Source: Sphingomonas sp. EC-HK361
GTDB taxonomy: Bacteria; Pseudomonadota; Alphaproteobacteria; Sphingomonadales; Sphingomonadaceae
Assembly (NCBI RefSeq): GCF_902498785.1
Contig: NZ_LR701494.1
Location: 867,022 to 931,021 of the forward strand
Direction: 5' to 3'
DNA length: 64,000 nt
Under the pieces are notes generated by a model that searched no databases, was not told where the DNA came from, and worked only from the letters and a program-made list of their open reading frames with translations. Shown here in pieces: positions 50,837 to 59,541 of the stretch. The position numbers and the translations under genes are program-made. Numbering within the stretch: the stretch's first letter is position 1; the number at the start of each line of letters is the position of its first letter.

Positions 50837-53800
50837 TCAGAAGTCCCTCGAATATTTGACCGACACATTCGACCCGCCAAACGATCCAGCCTGCGACAGG
50901 ACGCTGATTGCCTTCGTCAGCGCGATCGTCAGCTGGGTCGCGGTGTAGCCCCGCGCGTCGGTGATGATCTCTATATAGATGTCATCGGTGATGTATTTGC
51001 CCGCCGCAAGGCTGGTGCCGCGTCCGCTCGCCTCATCGGCGCCCAGAATGCGCAGCCGGTCGAAACCCGTGGCCGAGCGCAGCTTGCCGAGCGGATTGAG
51101 GCCCCCGCCCGATCCGCGCAGCGAATTGAGCGCCGCCGCCAGCTGGATCGCCTCGGTCGCCGAGAGATTCTCCGGGTTCGTCCCGAACAGCAGGCGGCTG
51201 AGTACCTCGTCCTGGGGCAGCGTCGGTGTGGAGGTGAACGCGATCTGCGGGCGCATGCCCGTGCCGGTGATGTTGATGACCGCGGTGATACCATCGGTCG
51301 TCGTCGTCGCCTGGATGTTGAGATCGGGATCGGTCAGCGCGCCGCCGTTGAAGCGGATCTGCCCGCGATTGACCTCGAACCGCTTGCCCGCGAACGAATA
51401 GGTGCCGCGCACCAGATCGAGACCGCCCGAGATAACGGGCGCTGCTGACGTGCCGCCGATGCGCAGGTCCATCGACCATTCGGACTCCAGCCCCATGCCG
51501 GATACGAAGAGCTGGTTCGGCGCGCGCACGCGAAGGTCGAGCTTGAAGAGGCCCGCTGTCGTGGGCTTCGGCCGGTCGGTCGGCCTTGCTACGCGAATGT
51601 CGCTCTTGCGCCGGACGCCGGTCAGTTCGGGCACTTCGGCCTGCCCCTGCCGGATGATCTCGTAGCGGGCATTGGGGATCGAGAGGTTCCCCTTGATGAG
51701 CCCGCCGTCCGGGCCATAAGTCAGCGCGACATCGCCGCTCGCCGTCGCGCCCAGCGCATCCGATTTGGCGAGCCGCGCATTGCGCAGCTGCGCCTGGATG
51801 CTCATCGGGAAACCGCTGGCCGCGGCGAGGCCGATCGTCCCCTGCGCCGCGACGGTGCCGTCGCCCGCCCGTGCCTGGAGCCGGGTGAGCTCGAGCCGAT
51901 CGTTGTTGAAACGCGCCGCGATCTGCATGTTGGTCAGGCGCGTGCCATAGGTTTCGTTGTCATAGGTCAGGTTGTCGGCGCGGATCAGTCCGTTGAGCCG
52001 CGGCGCGCCGAGCCGTCCCGAGAAATCGGCCGCGACCGCGATCGGCCCGGAAAGCTGCTGTCCCTGCAGGGCGGCCAAGCTGAACAGGACGGCGGAGGGG
52101 CCGTTGTAGCGGATTCCGCCGGAAAGCGGCGCCGCCATCAGCCGTTCGCTGATCGATGCGCCGCCGCCGAGCGGGCGCAGGGTCGCGACCATCCGCCCGA
52201 CCGTCGTCGGCCCGCGCTTGATGAGCGCGCGCGCATCCGCCCCGTCGGTCGCCAGCTTGCCGACGAAGGCGATATCGACCGGCTCCGACACGGCGGCGAT
52301 GCTCGACCGGGTGAAGTTCCGGATCGACAGCCTGGCGTCCGCGGTCGGCACCGCCGCGCCGGCACCCTGCACGATATCGACGCTGCCCGTCGCCTGCCCG
52401 CCGATCCCCAGATTGGGGATGATCGCGTTCACGATCGACAGGTCGAGGCTGTCCAGCCGCAGCTGCGCATTCAGCCCGCGGCCATAGCTGCCCGCGATCC
52501 GTGCCGCGCCCTTGTCGAATACGATCCGTGTCGGCGCGAGCGTATAGACGTCCCGCGCTGCGGTGATCCGCGCCGGGTTGCCGGTCTTGAAGTTGATCCC
52601 GTTTGCCTGACCCTGTGCCGCCACCAGATACTGGCTCGGCGACAGTTGCGCGTTGAGTGCGAGACGGAACGGCACACCGTTCGATCCGGTCAGCACCGCC
52701 TGTGCCGTCCCCCGTCCACCGCGATAGTCCACCTTCGCGCGCGCCGCGGAAATGACGGTGGGACCATAGCGCATGTCGGCGACCTGCGCGTCGGCGATGA
52801 CCTGCGGTGCGTTCGGATAGAGGACTGCGCTGCCGCTGACGATCGCGCGGCCGATCGTGAAATCGACGGAGCCCGGAATCTTCGCGTTATAAGCGCGCGC
52901 ATTGAAGTCGGCGCGCTGGTAGCCGCCCTGATTGGCGAGCACGGCCGACCCGTTAATGCCCGACCCGGCGAAGCGCACTTGCCCGGCGAACGGCCCGGCA
53001 GTCGTCTGCACGACGCGCCCCGTGATGTTCAGCCCCGCAAACACGACCTTGCGCAGATCGATCGCCAGCTGCCGCCCCGGCGTTACCAGCACATCGGCGG
53101 TGAACGGCCCATAGTTCGTGCCGCCACTCGCGGTAACGGCATAGGCCCCGCCCCGCCCAACGATTCGCGCGCGAAGGTTGACGAGCCCTACGCCGACCCC
53201 CGGCCGCGCCAGCCGCAGGTCGACCACGGGATTCGTCACGCTGCCCGTCACCCGCGCGGAAATCGGGCCATATTGCGTCGAATAGGCCTGTGCATTGACC
53301 AGCAGCCCGCCCGCGAGCGTGTAGCGCCCCGACCCGTTCGTCACCCGGAACTGTGGTGCGTTCATCCGCACGTTGCGGAACGTCACGATGCCGGCGGGAT
53401 CATAGCCCACATCGGCGCGGATGACGGCGTTGCCACCCAGGAACGTGCGCGCGCCCTCGTTGAAGATCTTCGCGGTCTTCGCGACGACTCGGCCCTGAAT
53501 CCCGAAGCCGTTCGGCGTCGTCACCAGCTTTGCATCGGTCACCAGGTTGACGATGCCGATCCCGTCGATCGTATAGTCGTTGATGCGGCCCTTCAGCGCG
53601 CCGGCATAGCGCCCGGTCGAGACGTTCGCGGCGATGATCGCGGTCGCGTCGATCTTGTCGGAACGGATTTTCAGATTGTCGCTCAGGATCGTCGCGCCAT
53701 CGATCGCGAGATCGCCGTTGATCGCGACGTTGGTCAGCAAGCCTCCGGCGGCGGCATTCAGCCCAGTCACCCGCCTCGCGCGCGCCTTGATCGGCACGAG

Positions 53801-55054
53801 GATGCGCGCGCTGTCCACCCGCGCCAGACCCTCGGCATAGAGTTGCTCGACGACCATGTCGTTGAAGCCGAGCGCGGCAGCGCTGACCTTGTAGTCGACC
53901 ACCGGCTGCGCGAACGCACCGTCCAGCGCGAGCACCGCGCGGACGCTTCGCCCTTTCAGATTGGGCGCGATCGCACCCGGCGTCAGCAGCTGCGCATCGA
54001 CCTTGAAGTTCGAGAAACGTGAGCGACCGAGATCGACCAGCCCCTGCGCCGCCACCGCCAGCGCGTCTGATTTCAGCTGCACCTTCGTATCGGCGCGGCG
54101 CTCGTTGAGCGTCGTGTCGATCGCCACCTGCAACCCCGGCGCAGTGAGCCGCTCGACCGGGCCTTGCAGATAGAGGCCGGGATGAGTCACGCCGCGCACC
54201 TGGAAGGTACCGCTCCGGGCCGACAGGTTGAGGTCGGCGAGGCTCGATCCGCCCAGCGTCGCCAGCGCCTTGCCGCGCCAGTTGCTCCACGCGCCATTGC
54301 CGCCGATCGCGACCGCCAGCGGCGCCTTCAGCCCGCCCAGATTGGAGACAAGCCCACCGACCGGCGCACTCAGCCGCGCGTTGATCGCCAGCCGGTCCGC
54401 GTCAGGCACCGCGTCGATCTTCACCTTCAGCACGTCGCCGCCGGCGATCCCCGGCGCCCGCAGCGTGGCGGCGTCCGCCGCGATCTGCGCCCGTCTGTCG
54501 GCGATGTGCGCGCTGCCTTCGATCCGTCCGACATAGGTGCGGCCCGCGACCGGCGGCATCATCACGAAGCGATCGACCCGCAAGCGGTTCACATCGATAT
54601 CAATATCGGGAAGGATCGGCGCGTTGGGATCGCTCGGCACCGCCTTCAACGCCGGGTTGCGGCGCAGCGTCACCAGCCCCGCGCTCAGCGACCGCACGTC
54701 GATATGATTGCGCGTATAGGCGAAGGGCCGCCAGTCGATATCCAGCCGCGGCGCGGTCAGGAACACGCCCTTGGGATCGCTGACCTGAACGTTCGACAGC
54801 ACCATCTTGCCGTAGATCGACCCGTCGATCCGCCCGACCTTGATGTTCAGCCCCGATGCGGTCGAATAGCCGCCGAGCTGGTTCGCGATGAAGCGCCGGC
54901 CCGGATCGGTGTTCAGCCCGAACACGATCGCGACGACCAGCAGCAGCAGCGCCAGAACCGCGATGGCGATCCATTTCAGCACGCGCTGCCACAGCGGACG
55001 GCGCACCGCGACGACTTCGGTTTCGCTGGCGATCGCGGGGGCGTCCTCGGCCAT
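50837..55054 (-). CDS. tamB: Translocation and assembly module protein TamB
   Basis: 1405 residues, DUF490/TamB family. One N-terminal anchor helix (LKWIAIAVLALLLLVVAIVFGLN), then a long beta-rich periplasmic bridge and the conserved C-terminal domain (VISGGLDLVRGTYSFAGKRFEVNRGQIRFNGGALTDPDLNIQATTT ... DEVLSRLLFGTNPENLSATEAIQLAAAL, ending VKYSRDF). It carries lipids between inner and outer membrane and supports outer-membrane assembly. Its ATG overlaps the tamA stop (TGATG), as in most proteobacteria. The length is in the usual range. Confidence 0.95.
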   Translation of the reverse strand: MAEDAPAIASETEVVAVRRPLWQRVLKWIAIAVLALLLLVVAIVFGLNTDPGRRFIANQLGGYSTASGLNIKVGRIDGSIYGKMVLSNVQVSDPKGVFLTAPRLDIDWRPFAYTRNHIDVRSLSAGLVTLRRNPALKAVPSDPNAPILPDIDIDVNRLRVDRFVMMPPVAGRTYVGRIEGSAHIADRRAQIAADAATLRAPGIAGGDVLKVKIDAVPDADRLAINARLSAPVGGLVSNLGGLKAPLAVAIGGNGAWSNWRGKALATLGGSSLADLNLSARSGTFQVRGVTHPGLYLQGPVERLTAPGLQVAIDTTLNERRADTKVQLKSDALAVAAQGLVDLGRSRFSNFKVDAQLLTPGAIAPNLKGRSVRAVLALDGAFAQPVVDYKVSAAALGFNDMVVEQLYAEGLARVDSARILVPIKARARRVTGLNAAAGGLLTNVAINGDLAIDGATILSDNLKIRSDKIDATAIIAANVSTGRYAGALKGRINDYTIDGIGIVNLVTDAKLVTTPNGFGIQGRVVAKTAKIFNEGARTFLGGNAVIRADVGYDPAGIVTFRNVRMNAPQFRVTNGSGRYTLAGGLLVNAQAYSTQYGPISARVTGSVTNPVVDLRLARPGVGVGLVNLRARIVGRGGAYAVTASGGTNYGPFTADVLVTPGRQLAIDLRKVVFAGLNITGRVVQTTAGPFAGQVRFAGSGINGSAVLANQGGYQRADFNARAYNAKIPGSVDFTIGRAIVSGSAVLYPNAPQVIADAQVADMRYGPTVISAARAKVDYRGGRGTAQAVLTGSNGVPFRLALNAQLSPSQYLVAAQGQANGINFKTGNPARITAARDVYTLAPTRIVFDKGAARIAGSYGRGLNAQLRLDSLDLSIVNAIIPNLGIGGQATGSVDIVQGAGAAVPTADARLSIRNFTRSSIAAVSEPVDIAFVGKLATDGADARALIKRGPTTVGRMVATLRPLGGGASISERLMAAPLSGGIRYNGPSAVLFSLAALQGQQLSGPIAVAADFSGRLGAPRLNGLIRADNLTYDNETYGTRLTNMQIAARFNNDRLELTRLQARAGDGTVAAQGTIGLAAASGFPMSIQAQLRNARLAKSDALGATASGDVALTYGPDGGLIKGNLSIPNARYEIIRQGQAEVPELTGVRRKSDIRVARPTDRPKPTTAGLFKLDLRVRAPNQLFVSGMGLESEWSMDLRIGGTSAAPVISGGLDLVRGTYSFAGKRFEVNRGQIRFNGGALTDPDLNIQATTTTDGITAVINITGTGMRPQIAFTSTPTLPQDEVLSRLLFGTNPENLSATEAIQLAAALNSLRGSGGGLNPLGKLRSATGFDRLRILGADEASGRGTSLAAGKYITDDIYIEIITDARGYTATQLTIALTKAISVLSQAGSFGGSNVSVKYSRDF

Positions 55055-57261
55055 CAGAATGCCTGCCCGATCGAGATGTAGAGCGCGACCTTGCCGTCAC
55101 CCGGCCGCGGGTTCAGCGGCGTCGCGACGTCGACGCGCAGCGGCCCGAAATTGGTGTAGAAGCGCCCGCCGATGCCCGCGCCGTAGCGCAGGTCAGACCC
55201 CTTGGGCAGCGAGCTTTCATAGGCGTTGCCGCCATCGAAGAACGGCACGATCCCGAAATTGCCGAAGCGGTAGCGCGCCTCGATCGAGAATTCGTTCAGC
55301 GAACGCCCGCCAACCGGATCGCCATTGGGATCGAACGGCCCCAGCCGCTGATAGCCATAGCCGCGCACCGATCCGCCGCCGCCGCCATAATAGCGCCGCG
55401 ACGGCGCGAGATCGTCGCGCGCGATGCCCGCGATCGAACCCGCACGCACGCGTCCGGCCAGCACGATGCTCTGCCCGACAGGATAATAGCCCGTCGCCTC
55501 CACCATCGTGCGCGCATAGGGGCTGACGCCGCCCTGCACCGACGTTTCCGGGCTGACGTTCAGCTTCAGGCGATAGCCCTTGGTGGGGTTCAGCAGATCG
55601 TTCGACCGGTCGAACAGCACCTGCCCCGGCAGCGCGAGGATGCCGTACGTCCTGCGCCGACGCTCTCCCGCGGTGAAGTCATAGACGCTCTCGTTCGTGC
55701 CGACGAGTTCGAAGCCGTAGGCGTAGGTGAATTTCTTCTGCCAGATCGGTGTCGAATCATAGCTGATCCGGCCCGAAAGCGTGCCGGTAAAGGCATCGAA
55801 CGCATCGTAGTTCGAATGATTGGCCGACGCGGTGAATTGCACGGTGCGGTCACGCTTGCCTGCATTCTGGCGCCGGAACGTCGCGGACAGCCCCTGTTCC
55901 TGCGTGCCCCCGATCGCGCTCAGGATCAGCGCCCCCTCGGGCGGGAAGAGATTGCGGTGGGTGAAGTTCACCTCCGCGCGGAATCCCTCGCCGGTGCCGT
56001 AGCCGAGCAAGCCGCCGAGCGAGCGATATTTCCCCTTGGTCTGGTTGACGAGGAGATCGACCTCTTCGGTCCCGTCGGGCGCGATCCGCCCCGTTCGCTG
56101 CGGCTGCACGCCGACCCCGCTGAACACACCGGTCGCGACCAGCGCATCGCGCAGATCGTCGGTCATCCGCGAATCGTAGAGGTCCCCCGCCTTGAAGCGC
56201 GGGAACACATTCAGATGCTCCAGCCCGAACACGGGATCGCCTTGCGCCACCAGCTTGCCGAAGCTTGACCGCGGCCCCGTTTCCACGGGCAGCGTGTAGT
56301 CGCCGGTCAGCTTCTCCTCGTCGAGCAGGATATCGCGCTCGCCGACCTTGGCGAAGGGATAGCCCTGTTGCGGCAGGACGAGGCTGATGTTGGCCTCCGC
56401 GCCCTGGATCCGCGCGGCCTCGATCGGGTCGCCGGTCCTCAGCGCCAGATTCTTGCGGATGAGATCGGGCGGGGTCGTCGGGTCGGCCTGCACCACGATC
56501 TCGCCGAGCTTGTAGAGGCGCCCGGGTGTCGCACTGACGATCGCGCGGAGTTCGGTGGAATTGGGAATCGTCTCGATCGTCGAGATCGCGGTCGCGTCGT
56601 AATAGCCGAGCGACTTCATCAGCCGCACCGCCAGCGCCTCGTCCTCCTTGGCGCGTGCCGACACCTGCGTCGCGTTCGCCGCCTTGCCGCCGCCGTCCTT
56701 CAAGGCGGAGAGTCCCTTGAATTCATCGTCCAGCTTCAGCGCCTCAAGGCCCTTCACCTCCGTGACGTAGCGAATCTCCGGTGCGTCGCGGTCCTTGACG
56801 TCTGCGGCGGTTTCGAGCGGCTGGGTGTTGAACCCGCTGAGCGCGGGCAGCGGCTGGGCAAGCTCGGTCTCCTGCGCGACCGGTGCTGGCGGGACGGTCG
56901 TTGTGGCTCCGTTCACCGCGGGCGCAGCCGGGGTTCCCGGCGCAGGCGCCATCATCTGGTCGGTGGACATCGGCTCCAGCGGCGCGTTGATGTCGTCGGA
57001 CAGCTTGGGCAGCGCCGCCTCGAAGTCCTTGTCGCTGACGATCGGCCCTTGCGGTTCGGTGGGTTCCGCCGGGCTGGCCGATGGCGGCGACACCTGCTCC
57101 CTGGGCGTATCCGGTCCCTTGGCGGGCGCGGTGCCGGGCTTTTGCAATTGCGCGAACGAAGACACGGGCAGCAGAACCGCCGCCACCGCCCCGATCAGAC
57201 CCGTACGATACAGAAGCCGCGAACAGCGCAACCCAAACCCCTTTTTTCGCGCGCTCGCCAT
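55054..57261 (-). CDS. tamA: Outer-membrane assembly protein TamA (BamA/TamA family)
   Basis: 735 residues, Omp85 family. A signal peptide with basic start (ARKKGFGLRCSRLLYRTGLIGAVAAVLLPVSSFAQ) is followed by a Pro/Thr-rich linker of about 110 residues, POTRA domains (LMKSLGYYDATAISTIETIP, GYPFAKVGERDILLDEEKLTGDYTLPVETGPRSSFG), and a 16-stranded barrel with the Omp85 motif VRGYGYQRLGP and GGNAYESSLP, ending ALYISIGQAF with C-terminal Phe. ATG 57261 is preferred over one 15 codons upstream. Partner of TamB next door. Confidence 0.93.
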   Translation of the reverse strand: MASARKKGFGLRCSRLLYRTGLIGAVAAVLLPVSSFAQLQKPGTAPAKGPDTPREQVSPPSASPAEPTEPQGPIVSDKDFEAALPKLSDDINAPLEPMSTDQMMAPAPGTPAAPAVNGATTTVPPAPVAQETELAQPLPALSGFNTQPLETAADVKDRDAPEIRYVTEVKGLEALKLDDEFKGLSALKDGGGKAANATQVSARAKEDEALAVRLMKSLGYYDATAISTIETIPNSTELRAIVSATPGRLYKLGEIVVQADPTTPPDLIRKNLALRTGDPIEAARIQGAEANISLVLPQQGYPFAKVGERDILLDEEKLTGDYTLPVETGPRSSFGKLVAQGDPVFGLEHLNVFPRFKAGDLYDSRMTDDLRDALVATGVFSGVGVQPQRTGRIAPDGTEEVDLLVNQTKGKYRSLGGLLGYGTGEGFRAEVNFTHRNLFPPEGALILSAIGGTQEQGLSATFRRQNAGKRDRTVQFTASANHSNYDAFDAFTGTLSGRISYDSTPIWQKKFTYAYGFELVGTNESVYDFTAGERRRRTYGILALPGQVLFDRSNDLLNPTKGYRLKLNVSPETSVQGGVSPYARTMVEATGYYPVGQSIVLAGRVRAGSIAGIARDDLAPSRRYYGGGGGSVRGYGYQRLGPFDPNGDPVGGRSLNEFSIEARYRFGNFGIVPFFDGGNAYESSLPKGSDLRYGAGIGGRFYTNFGPLRVDVATPLNPRPGDGKVALYISIGQAF

Positions 57262-57425
57262 AATATAGCTACGCCCCCGTAAATCCTCGAACGCGTCGCA
57301 CGGCAAAGGGTTTCATCCCTTTAATCAGATCGCTATCGCTTTGCGGCCAATGGACGGATCAAGGCACTCAGATCGCGTCCGATCGTCGGCGATTGGCACG
57401 TCGGCAGGGAATTGAAAAGCCGGTT

Positions 57426-58196
57426 ATGACCAATATCACCGTTATCCGCGATGGCGCCGTCGCCAGGCTCGAGCTGAGCGCGCCGCCGCACAATCATGTC
57501 AGCGCCGCGATCGTCGGCGAGATCGCCGATGCGCTCCACGCCGTCGACGCGGACGATGCGATACGCGCTGTCGTGTTGACCAGCGCGGGTCGCGTCTTTT
57601 GCGGCGGCGCGGACCTGACGGGCGACAGGCCGCTGGAAAACGCTGAGGGCGAAAGCGAAACGCCCGAGCTTTACCGCAATGCGGTGCGCTGCTTTGCCGC
57701 GCGTAAGCCGATCGTCGCGGCCGTGCAGGGCGCAGCCGTCGGCGCCGGCCTCGGCCTCGCGCTTCTCGCCGATTTTCGTGTCGCTGCGCCAGAGGCACGT
57801 TTCTGCGCCAATTTCGTCGCGCTGGGGTTTCATGCCGGGTTCGGCATCACCCACGCCCTGCCCCGCGTCGTCGGGCTGCAGGCGGCATCGATGATGCTGA
57901 TGACCGGCCGTCGCCTCAAGGGCGAGGAAGCCCTTGCGATCGGGCTCGTCGACGAGCTTGTCCCGCTCGCAGAATTGCCCGCCGCGGCGATGCGCCTTGC
58001 AAACCAGATCGCAGCCAACGCGCCGCTCGCGGTCGAGGCGACGCGTGCCACGCTGCGTGCCGGCCTGGCCGAAGCGATTGCGAAGGCGACGGATCATGAG
58101 CGCGCCGAGCAGGATCGGCTGATGAAGACGGTCGATTTTGCGGAAGGGCTGCGCGCCGTGGCCGAGCGACGCCCCGGTAACTTCTTGCGCCGCTAA
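57426..58196 (+). CDS. Enoyl-CoA hydratase/isomerase family protein
   Basis: 256 residues, crotonase fold. Oxyanion motifs: RVFCGGADLTGDRP (first) and GAAVGAGLGLALLADFRVAAPEARFCANFVALGFHAGFGIT (second), where the usual catalytic Glu of the second site is replaced (VALGFHAGFG) and the first Glu position is not evident, so hydratase activity is uncertain. GRRLKGEEALAIGLVDELVP is typical. Start 57426. It is divergent from tamA and not obviously linked to the efflux genes downstream. Confidence 0.88.
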   Translation: MTNITVIRDGAVARLELSAPPHNHVSAAIVGEIADALHAVDADDAIRAVVLTSAGRVFCGGADLTGDRPLENAEGESETPELYRNAVRCFAARKPIVAAVQGAAVGAGLGLALLADFRVAAPEARFCANFVALGFHAGFGITHALPRVVGLQAASMMLMTGRRLKGEEALAIGLVDELVPLAELPAAAMRLANQIAANAPLAVEATRATLRAGLAEAIAKATDHERAEQDRLMKTVDFAEGLRAVAERRPGNFLRR

Positions 58197-58320
58197 CCGT
58201 TTTGATCCACATCGGGCAGCATCGCTTCACTAATTGGGTTTGTGCGACGCAACCAATCGCATGCTCGTGTGTTTGCCGCCAATCGGCGCTCTGTAGGGTT
58301 CTCCAGCTTTGAACGATTTG

Positions 58321-59541
58321 ATGAGGGCGCGTCGGCGCCGGACCGGCCTGCTTGCGGCGGTTGCGATGCTCGGGCTGACGATATCCGGGTGCGGAAGCAA
58401 GGACGCCGACAGCGCGAAGGGCGGCCGCGGCGCGCAAAGCGGCCCCGCCAATGTCGGCTATGTCGTCGTCCAGCCGACCAGCGTGCCACTGACCACCGAA
58501 CTTGCCGCGCGCACCGTCGCGTATCAAAGTTCCGAAGTCCGCCCACAGGTCGCGGGCGTCATCCAGAAGCGGCTGTTCACCGAAGGCTCGATCGTCCGCA
58601 AGGGCCAGCCGCTCTACCAGATCGACCCCAGCCTCTACCGCGCGGCAGCGAACGAGGCGCGGGCAAACCTGCAAAGCGCGCGCGCCAATGCCGAGGCGAC
58701 GCGCATCCAGGCGGAACGCTACAAGCCGCTCGCCGCGATGGAGGCGGTCAGCAAGCAGGATTACACGAACGCCGTCGCGCAGGCGCGCCAGGCCGCGGCG
58801 TCGGTGGCGCAGACCCGCGCCTCGCTGCAGACCGCGCAGGTCAATCTGCGCTTCACCACCGTCCCCGCCCCGATCACCGGGCGGATCGGGCGCTCGCTCT
58901 TCACCGTCGGCGCGCTCGTCACGACAAGCCAGACCGATCCGCTCGCGACGATCCAGCAGCTCGATCCGATCTATGTCGACATGCAGCAGTCGAGCAGCGA
59001 CCTGCTCGCGCTGCGCCGGTCGTTGGCGGCGGGCGGCGTTGCGCCGGCCAGCGCGACGGTGCGGCTGAAGCTGGAAGACGGCAGCGACTACGGCCAGACG
59101 GGGCGCGTCGAATTTTCCGAAGTCGTGGTGGATCAGACCACCGGCACCGTCACGCTGCGCGCGCGCTTCCCGAACGCGCAAGGCTTGCTGCTGCCCGGCA
59201 TGTTCGTCCGCGCGGTCTTCTCGCAGGCGATCGACACCAACGCCTTCCTCGTGCCGCAACAGGCGATTTCGCGCGATCCCAAGGGCAACGCGACGCTCTA
59301 CCTGGTCGGCCCCGGCAACAAGGCCGTCCAGCGAACGGTCACCGCCGACCGCGCTCAAGGCGCGTCCTGGGTCGTGACCAAGGGGCTGAACGCCGGCGAC
59401 AAGGTCATCACGCAGGGCACCGCGAACCTCAAGCCCAACGGGCCGATCAAGCCGGTACCCGCGAGTTCGCCGCAGCGGATCGAACCGCCCAAACAGGGTG
59501 ACGCCAAGGGGTCCGGTCAGGCCAGCGGCAAGGCGGGCTGA
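58321..59541 (+). CDS. RND efflux periplasmic adaptor (AcrA/MexA type)
   Basis: 406 residues. Lipoprotein signal with lipobox LTISGC (Cys24), lipoyl half-motif VRPQVAGVIQKRLFTEGSIVRKGQPLYQIDPSLYRAA, a hairpin of about 80 residues (ANAEATRIQAERYKPLAAMEAVSKQDYTNAVAQARQA), then VPAPITGRIGRSLFTVGALVT and barrel DPIYVDMQQSSSDLL. Bridges pump and outer-membrane channel. ATG 58321; an in-frame TTG at 58309 is less likely. The stop overlaps the pump ATG (TGATG). No regulator gene adjoins it; an imperfect repeat TTGGGTT / AACCAA lies at about 58232-58254. Confidence 0.93.
   Translation: MRARRRRTGLLAAVAMLGLTISGCGSKDADSAKGGRGAQSGPANVGYVVVQPTSVPLTTELAARTVAYQSSEVRPQVAGVIQKRLFTEGSIVRKGQPLYQIDPSLYRAAANEARANLQSARANAEATRIQAERYKPLAAMEAVSKQDYTNAVAQARQAAASVAQTRASLQTAQVNLRFTTVPAPITGRIGRSLFTVGALVTTSQTDPLATIQQLDPIYVDMQQSSSDLLALRRSLAAGGVAPASATVRLKLEDGSDYGQTGRVEFSEVVVDQTTGTVTLRARFPNAQGLLLPGMFVRAVFSQAIDTNAFLVPQQAISRDPKGNATLYLVGPGNKAVQRTVTADRAQGASWVVTKGLNAGDKVITQGTANLKPNGPIKPVPASSPQRIEPPKQGDAKGSGQASGKAG

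Noticed and set aside
58232-58254. Operator before the efflux operon
   Set aside because: TTGGGTT / AACCAA is an imperfect repeat with a bulge and no regulator gene lies nearby; noted only in the adaptor entry.
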